Notes: generated by a model from the sequence alone, not told the origin. 64,000 bases of DNA from Sphaerisporangium sp040649355 (GCF_043197795.1 NZ_JBICTU010000011.1:1-64000); one strand, 5' to 3'; numbered from the stretch's first letter, positions 28,239-37,348 are shown. Program-made: numbers and translations.

Positions 28239-29351
28239 ATGGGCAAGATGCTCAGCCGGGTGACGCTTCCGGGAACGCTGTCCCAGGTCCGCCATGTCTC
28301 CCCGGTGCGGCCGCGCGAGGCGACCGCACCGGTCACCCGGGTCTACGCGCAGGCCGAGCGGGACTTCGGGATGCTCGCGCCCCCCCTGCTCCTGCACTCG
28401 CCGGCCCCCGAGACCCTGGCGGCCTCGTGGACGATCCTGCGGGAGTCGCTCCTCGCCGGCGGGCTCGTCAGCAGGCCGGTCAGGGAGGCGGTCGCCACCG
28501 CGGTGTCGGCCGGCAACGCGTGCCCGTACTGCGTCGACGTGCACCGCGCCACGATGGACGGCCTGGTGCCTGGACGTCACGCCGCCGAGATCGCGGACGG
28601 CCGCGTCGAGGCGGTCACCGACCCCGTGATCCGCCAGGTGGCCGCCTGGGCGCGGGCGAGCGGCACGAGCGCGGCCGCCGCCCGCCACGAGGCCCCGCTC
28701 CCGGAGGAGCAGACCAGGGAGCTGGCCGGGGTGGCGGTCACCTTCCAGTACCTGAACCGCATGGTCAACATCTTCCTCGGCGACTCCCCGCTCCCACCGG
28801 AGGTGCCGGACAGGGCTCGCGGTGGCTTCATGCGGGTGTTCGGCCTCGTCATGCGCCCGGCGGCGCGCAGGGCCGCGGAGCCCGGCGACTCGCTCGACCT
28901 GCTGCCGGACGCTCCGCTGCCCGGGGAGCTTTCCTGGGCGGACGGCACGCCGCACCTCGCCGGGGCCTTCGCCCGCGCCGCCGCCGCCTTCGAGGGCGCC
29001 GGCCGCCGCTCGGTGCCGGCCCCGGTGCGCGAGATGGTCACCGCCGAGCTGGCCGCGTGGAACGGGGAGCCGGCGGGTCTCGGCCGCGCCTGGGTGACCG
29101 GACCGGTGTCGGGCCTGCCGCCCGCCCAGCGCCCGGCGGGCCGCCTGGCGCTGCTCACGGCCATGGCCTCCTACCAGGTCGACCAGGCGGTCATCGACGA
29201 GTTCCGCTCCGGGACGCCCGGCGACCGGGCGCTCGTCGAGCTCACCTCGTGGGCGAGCATGGCCGCGGCGCGCCGTATCGCGAGCTGGCTCGTGACCGCC
29301 CCGCTCGCCCGTACGGCCGAGGGCGGCGACGGCGGCCCGTCGCTCACCTGA
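28239..29351 (+). CDS. AhpD/carboxymuconolactone-decarboxylase-fold protein, two-domain
   Basis: The 370-residue protein has an AhpD-like first half with CPYCVDVH near residue 90. The second half repeats the helical pattern without the cysteines (ELSWADGTPHLAGAFARAAA; RPAGRLALLTAMASYQVD). A GGAGAGGAAG ribosome site precedes the ATG, and the gene follows E9 by 14 bp, so it belongs to that operon. Proteins of this type occur in other enediyne clusters, but their role is unproven. Peroxide handling or an isomerase-type activity are both possible. Confidence 0.78.
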   Translation: MGKMLSRVTLPGTLSQVRHVSPVRPREATAPVTRVYAQAERDFGMLAPPLLLHSPAPETLAASWTILRESLLAGGLVSRPVREAVATAVSAGNACPYCVDVHRATMDGLVPGRHAAEIADGRVEAVTDPVIRQVAAWARASGTSAAAARHEAPLPEEQTRELAGVAVTFQYLNRMVNIFLGDSPLPPEVPDRARGGFMRVFGLVMRPAARRAAEPGDSLDLLPDAPLPGELSWADGTPHLAGAFARAAAAFEGAGRRSVPAPVREMVTAELAAWNGEPAGLGRAWVTGPVSGLPPAQRPAGRLALLTAMASYQVDQAVIDEFRSGTPGDRALVELTSWASMAAARRIASWLVTAPLARTAEGGDGGPSLT

Positions 29352-29414
29352 GCGCCACCCCGGCGGCCCGTGGAATACGGGCCGCCGGCGGATCGGGCCG
29401 CGAATCGGCGAAAA

Positions 29415-29430
29415 GCACACACGGAGAAGA
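29415..29430 (+). promoter_or_regulatory. Regulon motif site 4, variant (upstream of E11-like gene)
   Basis: GCACACACGGAGAAGA, followed by CACCGG, belongs to a variant group with the sites at 38920 and 54576. It lies 144 bp before the GTG start of the E11-like gene, in a short AT-rich interval. Confidence 0.4.
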
Positions 29431-29573
29431 CACCGGTATTTCAATTGATGCATGCTTGTTTCAGGAACATGAATTGAATTACCTGGATTTATTCATGAAT
29501 ATGAGTGGCCGCCTTTCGGCCGGCGCACCGCGCCAATCGACCAGGCATCCGATTCCAGTGAGAGGAGAGAGGC

Positions 29574-30377
29574 GTGACCGAGCTGGACAACGTGCTTGAG
29601 GCCCTGACCGCGGAGGGCGAGGAGCTCGACCGCCTAGTGGCCGGTCTCGACGCTTCGCAGTGGGAGCTGCCCACCCCCGCCCCCGGATGGACGATCGCGG
29701 ACCAGATCGCCCACCTCGCCTTCATCTTCCGGCTCGCCGGGACCGCCGCGTCCGACGCCGAGGCGTTCAAGGCCATGATCGCGGGAGCCGAGCACGACTT
29801 CAACGGCGCGGTCAACGCCGCCCTCTCGCTCTACGCCGGCGACACCCCCGAGGTGCTGCTCGACCGGTGGCGGGCCGAGCGCGAGACCGTGACCGCGGCG
29901 CTCGCCGCCGTGCCGCCCGGCCAGGTCGTGCCGTGGCTGGTCAACCCGCTGCCGCCCATCATCCTCGCCTGCGCCGGGATCATGGAGCAGTTCGCGCACG
30001 GCCAGGACATCTTCGACGCGCTCGGGGCGCGGCGCGAGCTGACCGACCGCATCGAGCACCTGGTCGTCTTCGCGGTGCTGACCCGGGACTTCGGCTACCT
30101 GTCGCGGGGCGAGACCCCGCCGGCGACCGAGTTCCGCTTCGAGCTCACCGCCCCCTCGGGCAAGCTGTGGGCGTTCGGCCCGGAGGACTCGCCGCAGAAG
30201 GTGACCGGGCCCGCCTCCGACTTCTGCCTCCTGGTGACCAGGCGGCGCCACCGCGACGACCTGCGGGTCGTCGCCACCGGCAGCGAGGCCGACCACTGGC
30301 TGGACATCGCGCAGTGCTACCGGGGGCCCGCCGGGGCCGGCCGTACGCCCGGCCAGTTCGCGACCGCCCAGGTGTGA
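29574..30377 (+). CDS. DinB-like/maleylpyruvate-isomerase-fold protein (E11-like)
   Basis: This 267-residue protein is of the TIGR03084/mycothiol-dependent-isomerase-like kind. The N-terminal four-helix bundle carries the usual PTPAPGWTIADQIAHLAF block, in which the His contributes to the metal site. Length, context and sequence type match the E11 protein of nine-membered clusters, whose function is unknown. A mycothiol- or metal-dependent step is possible from the fold. The GTG start follows AGAGGAGAG. Confidence 0.82.
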   Translation: MTELDNVLEALTAEGEELDRLVAGLDASQWELPTPAPGWTIADQIAHLAFIFRLAGTAASDAEAFKAMIAGAEHDFNGAVNAALSLYAGDTPEVLLDRWRAERETVTAALAAVPPGQVVPWLVNPLPPIILACAGIMEQFAHGQDIFDALGARRELTDRIEHLVVFAVLTRDFGYLSRGETPPATEFRFELTAPSGKLWAFGPEDSPQKVTGPASDFCLLVTRRRHRDDLRVVATGSEADHWLDIAQCYRGPAGAGRTPGQFATAQV

Positions 30378-30479
30378 CGACGCGCCTTCCGGTATCGCTT
30401 CCCCTGCTGTGCGCCACCGAGAACGGCGTCACGAAGACGGCCTGGTATCGGAGTGAAAACGAAGAAAGGCCGCAAATAC

Positions 30480-31520
30480 ATGGTAATCGTGATGACCGCG
30501 GACGCCACCCCGTCGGACATTCAGGCCGTCGTCTCGCTGGTGCAATCGGCGGGAGGCGAAGCGTTCGTCAGCCGTGGGGTCAGCCGGATAATCATCGGCC
30601 TGGTCGGTGACGTCGACCAGTTCGCCACGCTGAACCTGCGGGGGATGCGGGGGGTCGGCCAGGTCACGCGGATCTCGGCGAAGTACAAGCTGGTCAGCCG
30701 CGAGCACCATCCCGACCGCTCGGTCGTGCAGGTCGGGGGAGTGTCGATCGGCCCCCGCACCATGACGCTGATCGCGGGGCCTTGCGCCGTCGAGACGCCG
30801 GACCAGACGCTCGCCTCGGCCCGCATGGCGCAGGCGGCCGGCGCGACGCTGCTGCGCGGCGGGGCGTTCAAGCCGCGCACCTCCCCCTACGCCTTCCAGG
30901 GGCTGGGGGAGCGCGGGCTGCGGATCCTCGCCGACGTGCGCGAGGAGACCGGCCTGCCCATCGTCACCGAGGTCGTCGGCGCCCACGACGTCGACATGGT
31001 CGCCTCCTACGCCGACATGCTCCAGGTCGGCACCCGCAACATGCAGAACTTCCCGCTGCTGCAGGCCGTCGGGGCGGTCGGCAAGCCCGTCATGCTCAAG
31101 CGCGGCATGAACGCCACCATCGAGGAGTGGCTCATGGCGGCCGAGTACATCGCCCAGCGCGGCAACCTCGACATCGTGCTGTGCGAGCGCGGCATCCGCA
31201 CGTTCGAGACCGCCACCCGCAACACCCTCGACATCTCGGCGGTGCCGGTGGCCCAGCGGCTGTCACATCTGCCGGTCGTCGTCGACCCCTCCCACTCCGG
31301 CGGTCGCCGCGACCTCGTCCTGCCGCTCAGCAGGGCGGCCATCGTGGCGGGCGCCGACGGCCTCATCGTCGACGTACACCCCGACCCCGACATCGCGCTG
31401 TGCGACGGGCCGCAGGCCCTGGTCGCGGAGGACCTGGAGGTGCTGGCGGACACGATGAGGGACCTGAGCGCCTTCATGGGCCGTCAGCCGTCCACACAGC
31501 GGGAGCTTCTGGCCGGCTGA
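30480..31520 (+). CDS. aroF: 3-deoxy-7-phosphoheptulonate (DAHP) synthase, type I beta
   Basis: The 346-residue protein makes DAHP from phosphoenolpyruvate and erythrose 4-phosphate, the first step of the shikimate pathway. An N-terminal ferredoxin-like regulatory domain (about 1-70) precedes the barrel. The barrel carries the IAGPCAVE, LRGGAFKPRTSPYAFQG, KPVMLKRGMNATIEEW and VVDPSHSGGRRDLV motifs. ATG 30480 is preferred; an in-frame GTG at 30453 lacks a ribosome site. A dedicated copy beside prephenate dehydrogenase indicates an enlarged supply of aromatic amino acid precursors for the pathway. Confidence 0.95.
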   Translation: MVIVMTADATPSDIQAVVSLVQSAGGEAFVSRGVSRIIIGLVGDVDQFATLNLRGMRGVGQVTRISAKYKLVSREHHPDRSVVQVGGVSIGPRTMTLIAGPCAVETPDQTLASARMAQAAGATLLRGGAFKPRTSPYAFQGLGERGLRILADVREETGLPIVTEVVGAHDVDMVASYADMLQVGTRNMQNFPLLQAVGAVGKPVMLKRGMNATIEEWLMAAEYIAQRGNLDIVLCERGIRTFETATRNTLDISAVPVAQRLSHLPVVVDPSHSGGRRDLVLPLSRAAIVAGADGLIVDVHPDPDIALCDGPQALVAEDLEVLADTMRDLSAFMGRQPSTQRELLAG

Positions 31521-31550
31521 GAGCTCGGCCAGGGCACTTGGGGAGGGCTG

Positions 31551-32441
31551 ATGTATCCGTCCACACTTCGCCGCGTCTCGATCCTCGGCAGCGGCGTGAT
31601 CGGCACCTCGATCGCACTCGCGCTGCGGCGCTCCGGCGTCCGCGTCGCGCTGTCCGACCGGGACGGCGACGTGGTCGCGAAGGCGGAGCTGATGGGAGCA
31701 GGGGTCGCGCTGACGCCCGGCGATCCCCCCGCCGACGTGGTGGTCATCGCCACGCCGCCGTCCACCGTCGTGGACGTGCTCCTCGACGCCCAGGCCCGGG
31801 GTCTCGGCGCCGTGTACACCGACGTCGCGAGCACCAAGGCCCGCATCGTCGCCGACGCCGAGCGCGCGGGCTGCGATCTGACCACCTACGTACCCGGGCA
31901 TCCCATGGGAGGCCGCGAGCTGTCCGGCCCGTTCGCCGCCCGCGCCGACCTGTTCACCGGCCGGCCGTGGGCGCTGTGCCCGCACGCGGCGACGCCGCCG
32001 GAGCGCCTCCACATGGTGGCCGAGCTGGTGTCGGTGTGCGGGGCCGAGCCCGAGGTGCTCGCCCCGAGCACCCACGATCGGGTCGTCGCCGCGGTGTCGC
32101 ACGCGCCGCACCTGGTGGCGGCGGCGCTCGCCGCCGGGTTCGCGGGCGCGGACGAGACCATGCTGTCGCTGGTGGGCAAGGGGTTGCAGGACGCGACCCG
32201 CATCGCCACCGGTGACCCGGCCCTGTGGTGCGACATCCTCCAGCACAACGCCGACGCGGTGGCCGTGGTGCTGGAGACGGTGGTGCGGGAGTTGTCACAG
32301 GCGGCGCACGTGCTGCGGAGCCTGGACCCCGCCGATTCCGGCGCCCTCGCCGACCTGCTGGTGCGGGGCAACCAGGGCCGCGACCGCATCGTCGAGACGT
32401 GGCCGGCCCGCCGGGCGGAGAAGGCGGGCACGCGGGCCTGA
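31551..32441 (+). CDS. tyrA: Prephenate dehydrogenase
   Basis: The 296-residue protein has an N-terminal NAD(P) Rossmann motif (ILGSGVIGTSIALAL, residues 11-25), DVASTKARIV near 88, the GHPMGGRELSG motif near 110 and HDRVVAAVSHAPHLVAAAL near 180. All are typical of TyrA proteins that convert prephenate to 4-hydroxyphenylpyruvate. It follows DAHP synthase by 30 bp behind GGGGAGGG. The pair would feed tyrosine to a peripheral unit such as a beta-tyrosine derivative. That product link is inference. Confidence 0.93.
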   Translation: MYPSTLRRVSILGSGVIGTSIALALRRSGVRVALSDRDGDVVAKAELMGAGVALTPGDPPADVVVIATPPSTVVDVLLDAQARGLGAVYTDVASTKARIVADAERAGCDLTTYVPGHPMGGRELSGPFAARADLFTGRPWALCPHAATPPERLHMVAELVSVCGAEPEVLAPSTHDRVVAAVSHAPHLVAAALAAGFAGADETMLSLVGKGLQDATRIATGDPALWCDILQHNADAVAVVLETVVRELSQAAHVLRSLDPADSGALADLLVRGNQGRDRIVETWPARRAEKAGTRA

Positions 32442-33134
32442 CACGGCGGGCCCCGGCGAAGGCCCCGGGAAATGTCACGGAACGGTCACCTGAGAATGCG
32501 TCAATTACCTAAAAAATAGGAACAATCATCATCTTCCGCCCACGTGAAAGAGCACTTTGAAAGAAGTCTCCACCGAGTGGGCGACGAGATAATGCTGTGG
32601 AGAGCATCGGCGGGCGGTCGTCGCCCGGGTTCCGCCGGAAGGAAGGAGCGTGCCGGCCGGCATGACAGGTGGATGGCTTGGCTTCACATCACCAGGAGGT
32701 TCGCCCGTGCGCGGGATCGGTGGTGGAGCCGGGAGTATCTCGGGTCGGCTGGTGTCGGCGTGTTCCCTCATGGCTTGCTCTGACCGGTTTCTGACCTCGT
32801 CGGTGCGACTTACGAACGTCCCCGCTTTCCTGCCTTTCGTGGCGCGGGGTGTACGGGATTACTGCTCTGTCTCTCGCCGGATCCTTTCGCGGCGGTCCTT
32901 GGGCGCGCCTTTCGTCCACGCACAACACGCGCGGCAGGCGCCGTCTGAGTGACCGACCGCATCCGGGATCCCGACGAAAGGGGGCGCCGCTGTCAGCACT
33001 CACTGGCCGGTTCGCCCCCTCTCGCGTGTTCCGGAGAATCCGGCATAAAACGAGCAAATCCATGTAAATCGCACCATCTCACTCGGTACCAGCCTTTTTC
33101 GCTGATCGCGGCCGACGAAGAGAGGAACGGGAAC
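32442..33134. other. Long intergenic region before the transporter gene
   Basis: About 690 bp. No convincing gene is seen on either strand; short open frames have no sensible protein features, and no signal-peptide-bearing apoprotein was found. The first 100 bp is AT-rich with a possible regulon motif (32552-32567), so a promoter and a long 5' leader are plausible. Confidence 0.5.
32552..32567 (+). promoter_or_regulatory. Possible weak regulon motif site
   Basis: GCACTTTGAAAGAAGT resembles the variant sites at 29415 and 54576 but is far (about 570 bp) from the transporter start. Weak match. Confidence 0.25.
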
Positions 33135-34733
33135 GTGACAGACGCTGTGCAACCCAAAGCGGGGAAACGCGAGTGGATAGGTCTGGCGGTGATCGCCCTT
33201 CCCGCCATGCTCGTCTCCCTCGACATGTTCGTGGTGCTCCTGGCGCTGCCCCACCTGACCACGGCGATCCACACCAACAGCATCGAGCAGCTGTGGGTCG
33301 TCGACATCTACGGCTTCATGGTGGCGGGCTTCCTGGTCACGATGGGCAACCTCGGCGACCGGATCGGCCGCCGCAAGCTGCTCCTGATAGGCGCGGCGGC
33401 GTTCAGCGCCGCCTCCGTGCTCGCCGCCTACGCGACCAGCCCGCTCATGCTGATCATCGCCAGGGCTCTGCTCGGCACCGCCGGGGCAACGCTCGGCCCG
33501 TCCACGCTCTCGCTGATCACCAACATGTTCCACGACGCCAAGCAGCGCGCCTCCGCCATCGGCATCTGGGCGGGCGCCTTCTCGGTCGGCGCCATCATCG
33601 GCCCGCTCGTCGGAGGCATCCTGCTCGACCACTTCTGGTGGGGCTCGGTGTTCCTGGTGGGCGTGCCGCCCATGGTGCTGCTTCTGGTGGCGGGCCCGAG
33701 CCTGCTGCCCGAGTACCGCAATCCGCAGGCCGGCAAGACCGACCTCGTCAGCGTGGTCCTGTCCCTGGTGGCGCTGCTGCCGATGATCTACGGGGTCAAG
33801 GAGCTGGCCCGTGACGGCTGGGCCGTGGTGCCGGTCGTGGCCCTGGTGCTGGGCGCGATCTTCGCGGTGGCGTTCGTACGGCGGCAGCGCGCGCTGACCG
33901 ACCCCCTGCTCGACCTGCGCCTGTTCAACAACCGCATCTTCAACACCGAGCTGGCGAGCATGCTGTTCTACAGCGCGCTCACCGGCACGACGATGCTGTT
34001 CGTCGCGCAGTTCTTCCAGACGGTGGCGGGCCTGACGCCGCTCCAGGCGGGCCTCGGCCTGCTGCCCGGACTGCTCCTCGGCATCGTCAGCCTGACGGTG
34101 GGCCCGCAGCTCGCCGGCCGGATCCGCCCGAGCGTCCTGATCGCGGGCGGCCTGCTGTTCGTCGTCGCCGGCATGGTGGTGATCACGCTGTCCGGCTCGG
34201 ACGGCAGCGCCACGGGCCTGATCGTGGGCTACGCCATCTGGTGTCTCGGCGGCGGCCCCCTGCTGACCCTGGGCGTCGGCCTGGTCGTCGGGACCGTCCC
34301 GCCGGAGAAGGCCGGGTCGGCGTCGTCGCTGACGCAGATCGCCAACGAGTTCGGCTACGCGGGCGGCATCGCCACCGTCGGCACGATCGGCACCCTCGTG
34401 TACCGGAGCCAGATCGCCGACGCCATACCCGCCGGTCTTCCCGCGGCGGCGAGCGACGCGGCTCGCGACAGCATCGCCGGCGCCGCCTCCGCCGCCGCCG
34501 CGCTTCCCGAGCAGATCGCCTCGGCGGTCCTCGTCCCCGCGCGCGAGGCGTTCACCAACGGCCTGCACATCGTGGCCGGCGTGAGCGCCCTCATAGTCCT
34601 GGGAGTCGCCATCCTCAACGCGGTCGTGCTCAAGGACCTGCCCCCCTTCGGGCAGGCTCCCAGCGGCCCGGGGGAGGGCCCGGCCGAGGCCGAGCCCGCA
34701 CCCGCGGAGGTGCCGGCCGCCCAGAAGGTCTAG
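33135..34733 (+). CDS. MFS drug/H+ antiporter, 14-helix (EmrB/QacA type)
   Basis: The 532-residue protein has about 14 hydrophobic segments. Motif A appears in GNLGDRIGRRKLLLIG near residue 75 and the antiporter motif in LGTAGATLGPSTLSLI near 115. The C terminus is a Pro/Glu/Ala-rich tail. GTG 33135 is chosen for its GAGGAAC site and because it begins the natural N terminus. Enediyne clusters carry such pumps (SgcB in C-1027), so export and self-resistance is the likely role. Confidence 0.93.
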   Translation: MTDAVQPKAGKREWIGLAVIALPAMLVSLDMFVVLLALPHLTTAIHTNSIEQLWVVDIYGFMVAGFLVTMGNLGDRIGRRKLLLIGAAAFSAASVLAAYATSPLMLIIARALLGTAGATLGPSTLSLITNMFHDAKQRASAIGIWAGAFSVGAIIGPLVGGILLDHFWWGSVFLVGVPPMVLLLVAGPSLLPEYRNPQAGKTDLVSVVLSLVALLPMIYGVKELARDGWAVVPVVALVLGAIFAVAFVRRQRALTDPLLDLRLFNNRIFNTELASMLFYSALTGTTMLFVAQFFQTVAGLTPLQAGLGLLPGLLLGIVSLTVGPQLAGRIRPSVLIAGGLLFVVAGMVVITLSGSDGSATGLIVGYAIWCLGGGPLLTLGVGLVVGTVPPEKAGSASSLTQIANEFGYAGGIATVGTIGTLVYRSQIADAIPAGLPAAASDAARDSIAGAASAAAALPEQIASAVLVPAREAFTNGLHIVAGVSALIVLGVAILNAVVLKDLPPFGQAPSGPGEGPAEAEPAPAEVPAAQKV

Positions 34734-34902
34734 GTGCCGAGGGCGGGCCTCTCCGGGGGGCCCGCCCAAGGCGCCGGGCCGAATGCGTCGACCACAGGAC
34801 GCAGGACGACACGAGCCGTACCATCGTCTCCCGGCGGACGCCGGCGCGATGGTGGCCGGTTCGTTGTAGGTAACAAAGTGACGACAACGGAAGGAGAGCC
34901 TC

Positions 34903-35232
34903 ATGGCTCAGTTCGCGATTCTGCTTTACGCTCCCGCCCCCGCCGACTGGTCGGAGACCCCCCAGGACGAGCTGGAGGCCCACGGCACCTTCGCCGAGAA
35001 GATCGGCGAGCTCGGCGGCAGCATCGTCACCGGCTACGCCCTCCAGCCCAGCTCGGGCGCCAAGGCCGTGCGCAGCGACGGTGTGACCGACGGCCCGCTC
35101 ATCGACGCCAAGGAGGTGCTCGGCGGCATCACCGTGATCGAGGCGCGTGACCTCGACCACGCCGTCGAGATCGCCAAGGAGAGCCCGGGCACCTGGCGCG
35201 GCGGCGTCGAGGTGCGAGAGCTGCTCGGCTGA
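34903..35232 (+). CDS. YCII-domain protein
   Basis: The 109-residue protein has the YCII/DGPF fold. It begins with MAQFAILLYAPAPADW and carries TDGPLIDAKEVLGGITVIEA, where the central Asp/His-type residues lie in related proteins. Such proteins often accompany DUF6596 sigma factors, and the one in this window is 34 kb away. A strong AAGGAGAG site precedes the ATG. It is followed by two hairpins. Function unknown. Confidence 0.88.
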   Translation: MAQFAILLYAPAPADWSETPQDELEAHGTFAEKIGELGGSIVTGYALQPSSGAKAVRSDGVTDGPLIDAKEVLGGITVIEARDLDHAVEIAKESPGTWRGGVEVRELLG

Positions 35233-35236
35233 TCCC

Positions 35237-35258
35237 GCGGCCCGTCCCCACGGGCCGC
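35237..35258 (+). terminator. Hairpin after YCII gene
   Basis: GCGGCCCGT and ACGGGCCGC form a 9-bp stem around CCCC directly after the YCII stop codon. Confidence 0.5.
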
Positions 35259-35269
35259 ATGTGTACGCG

Positions 35270-35317
35270 GCATCGCCGCAGTGAGCCTTCAGGGGCTCGC
35301 CGCGGCGATGCTTTTTT
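35270..35317 (+). terminator. Strong intrinsic terminator
   Basis: GCATCGCCGC (35270-35279) pairs with GCGGCGATGC (35302-35311), with an inner GAGCC/GGCTC stem, and is followed by six T residues. Confidence 0.85.
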
Positions 35318-35441
35318 GTTCTGGAATGCGCGGTTCACCGGGGTCCCGCCACCGCGCATTCCAGAAGGTGCGGCGCCTGACCTCGCGAGACGACGATGTG
35401 ATGCGGGGTCACTCATCGCGCGACGTATCTAGGAGACGCAA

Positions 35442-36515
35442 GTGCCTCAGCCGGACAGATGGGATCTGGTGTTCAAGCTCGACGACCTGACGGTCAGCGA
35501 GGTTCGCGACGCGCCGCTCCCCACCCTCAAGCCAGGCGAGGTGAGCCTCGCCGTCGAGAGGTTCGGCCTCACGACGAACAACGTCACCTACGCGCGGTTC
35601 TCCGAGCCGGGCTTCTCCTACTGGGACGCCTTCCCCGGCCCCGAGGGCTACGGGCGGGTGCCGGTCTGGGGGTTCGCGCGCGTCGAGGAGTCCCGCCACC
35701 CGGACGTCGCCGTGGGGAGCCGATACTACGGCTTCATGCCGATGGCGAGCCACCACGTGGTGGCGCCGGAGCCCACGCCCCAGGGGTTCGCCGACACCAC
35801 GCCGCAGCTCCACTACCTGCCGCCGTGGTACTGGAACTTCTCGCTCGCGGGCGAGCCGGACGCCCGCGACGACCGCCGGGCCGTCCTTCGCGCCGTCTAC
35901 CCCGCGGTCTTCAACCTCGCCGGCATGCTGGAGCGGCAGGCCGCGGAGGGCGTGCGGTCCGTCGTCGTCACCAGCGCCTCCAGCAAGGTGGCCGCCGGGC
36001 TCGCGCAGCGGCTGTCGGCCCGGTCCACCGGCCTTTCGGTCATCGGCGTCACCTCCGCGGGCAACGCCGCCTTCACCGAGGGTCTCGGCCTGTACGACAC
36101 GGTCGTCACCTACGACGCGCTGTCGTCGGTTCCCGCCACAGGGCCTGTGGTGCTCGTCGACCTGACCGGCGACGCCGGCCGGCAGTCCGCCGCCTGCGAG
36201 CGGCTGGCCGCCGACCTGCGCCACACCGCGCTGGTCGGTTTCACCCACCCCGGATCGAGCATCGAGCCGCCCCCGCTGCCCGGGCCCGAGCCGGAGTTCT
36301 TCTTCACCCCGCTGGTCGAGGCGGAGGCCATCGAGAACGAGGGCGCGGAGCAGTACCACGCCCGTTACACCAAGGCCGAGGACGGGTTCGTCGACAGTAC
36401 CGAGTCGTGGCTCACCATCCGGCACGCACAGGGCCCCGGCGCCGTCGCCGACGTCTTCGGCGCCCTGCTCGCCGGAAAGCAGCCCCCGGACGTGAGCTAC
36501 GTATTCCGCCCCTGA
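35442..36515 (+). CDS. DUF2855 family protein
   Basis: The 357-residue protein looks like a distant medium-chain-reductase-type fold: an N-terminal ERFGLTTNNVTYARF block, YYGFMPMASHHVV in the middle and a nucleotide-binding-like VVVTSASSKVAAGLAQRL. The family has no proven reaction. The GTG start follows AGGAGACGCAA. It forms a pair with the membrane protein downstream. Confidence 0.82.
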   Translation: MPQPDRWDLVFKLDDLTVSEVRDAPLPTLKPGEVSLAVERFGLTTNNVTYARFSEPGFSYWDAFPGPEGYGRVPVWGFARVEESRHPDVAVGSRYYGFMPMASHHVVAPEPTPQGFADTTPQLHYLPPWYWNFSLAGEPDARDDRRAVLRAVYPAVFNLAGMLERQAAEGVRSVVVTSASSKVAAGLAQRLSARSTGLSVIGVTSAGNAAFTEGLGLYDTVVTYDALSSVPATGPVVLVDLTGDAGRQSAACERLAADLRHTALVGFTHPGSSIEPPPLPGPEPEFFFTPLVEAEAIENEGAEQYHARYTKAEDGFVDSTESWLTIRHAQGPGAVADVFGALLAGKQPPDVSYVFRP

Positions 36516-36544
36516 CGGATCCCGTCGAGCAGGAGGAACCAACC

Positions 36545-37279
36545 GTGACCCTTGACACCCACAACGCCGGCGCGCCCGCGCTCCCGGCCGGCGAACCGGA
36601 GGGGCGCCCCCGCCCACCGGCCGCCGCATCCCCCACCCGGCCGACGTGGTGGCGGCGCCCCTGGATCATCCCGCTGCTCCTGGTCGTCGTGGCGTTCCTG
36701 TTCTACCAGGTCAGCCCGTACGTGCCCGAGCGCACCGCCCCGACGCCGCCGCACGACGGCTTCCCGATGTACTACCCCTTGCTGGTCGTCCACATGGTGG
36801 CCGGCACGCTGGCCATCGTGACCGCCGTCTTCCAGGTGTGGCCGTGGCTGCGCAAGCGCCACCCGGCCTTCCACCGGGTCGCCGGCCGGGTGTACGTGGT
36901 CTCGGCCGTGGTCGGCGGCGTGGTCGGCCTGATCATCGTGCGGTTCGCGCCGCAGGTCGGCCAGATCGGCGTCGCCATGGCGACGATCCTGTGGATCGGC
37001 ACCACCGTGGCCGCGTACGTCTTCGCCCGCAAGAGGCGCTACGACCTGCACCGCCGTTTCATGCTCTACAGCTTCGCGCTGGTCATGAACAACATCTGGG
37101 GCGTCCTGATCGTCAACGTCGGGATGTCACTCGCGCTCGACATCGGCTTCACCTACTACCTTGAGGCGGCCCGCTGGATCGGCTGGACCGTCAACCTCAT
37201 GCTCGTGCAGTGGTGGCTCTACCACACGGCGGGACGTCCCCTCGACGTCCCCTCACCCAAGAAGTTGGTCGCCTCCTGA
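36545..37279 (+). CDS. DUF2306-like membrane protein
   Basis: The 244-residue protein has a Pro/Ala-rich cytoplasmic N terminus and about six to seven transmembrane helices. Conserved His residues lie in LVVHMVAGTLAIVTAVFQ, FHRVAGRVYV and YDLHRRFML, typical of DUF2306 proteins. Function unknown. An AGGAGGAACC site precedes the GTG start. A 16-bp-stem terminator follows. Confidence 0.82.
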   Translation: MTLDTHNAGAPALPAGEPEGRPRPPAAASPTRPTWWRRPWIIPLLLVVVAFLFYQVSPYVPERTAPTPPHDGFPMYYPLLVVHMVAGTLAIVTAVFQVWPWLRKRHPAFHRVAGRVYVVSAVVGGVVGLIIVRFAPQVGQIGVAMATILWIGTTVAAYVFARKRRYDLHRRFMLYSFALVMNNIWGVLIVNVGMSLALDIGFTYYLEAARWIGWTVNLMLVQWWLYHTAGRPLDVPSPKKLVAS

Positions 37280-37294
37280 GCGGCGCCGACAAGA

Positions 37295-37329
37295 AGAACG
37301 GCCGGCGGGGATCCCCCGCCGGCCGTTCT
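37295..37329. terminator. Bidirectional terminator
   Basis: AGAACGGCCGGCGGGG (37295-37310) and CCCCGCCGGCCGTTCT (37314-37329) form a perfect 16-bp stem with a 3-base loop between convergent genes. Confidence 0.85.
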
Positions 37330-37348
37330 CGTTGTGACAGGACCCGGT

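Noticed and set aside
32650..32952. 100-codon frame before the transporter gene as an apoprotein candidate
   Set aside because: It has no signal peptide, no cysteine-pair pattern, and composition typical of non-coding GC-rich DNA.
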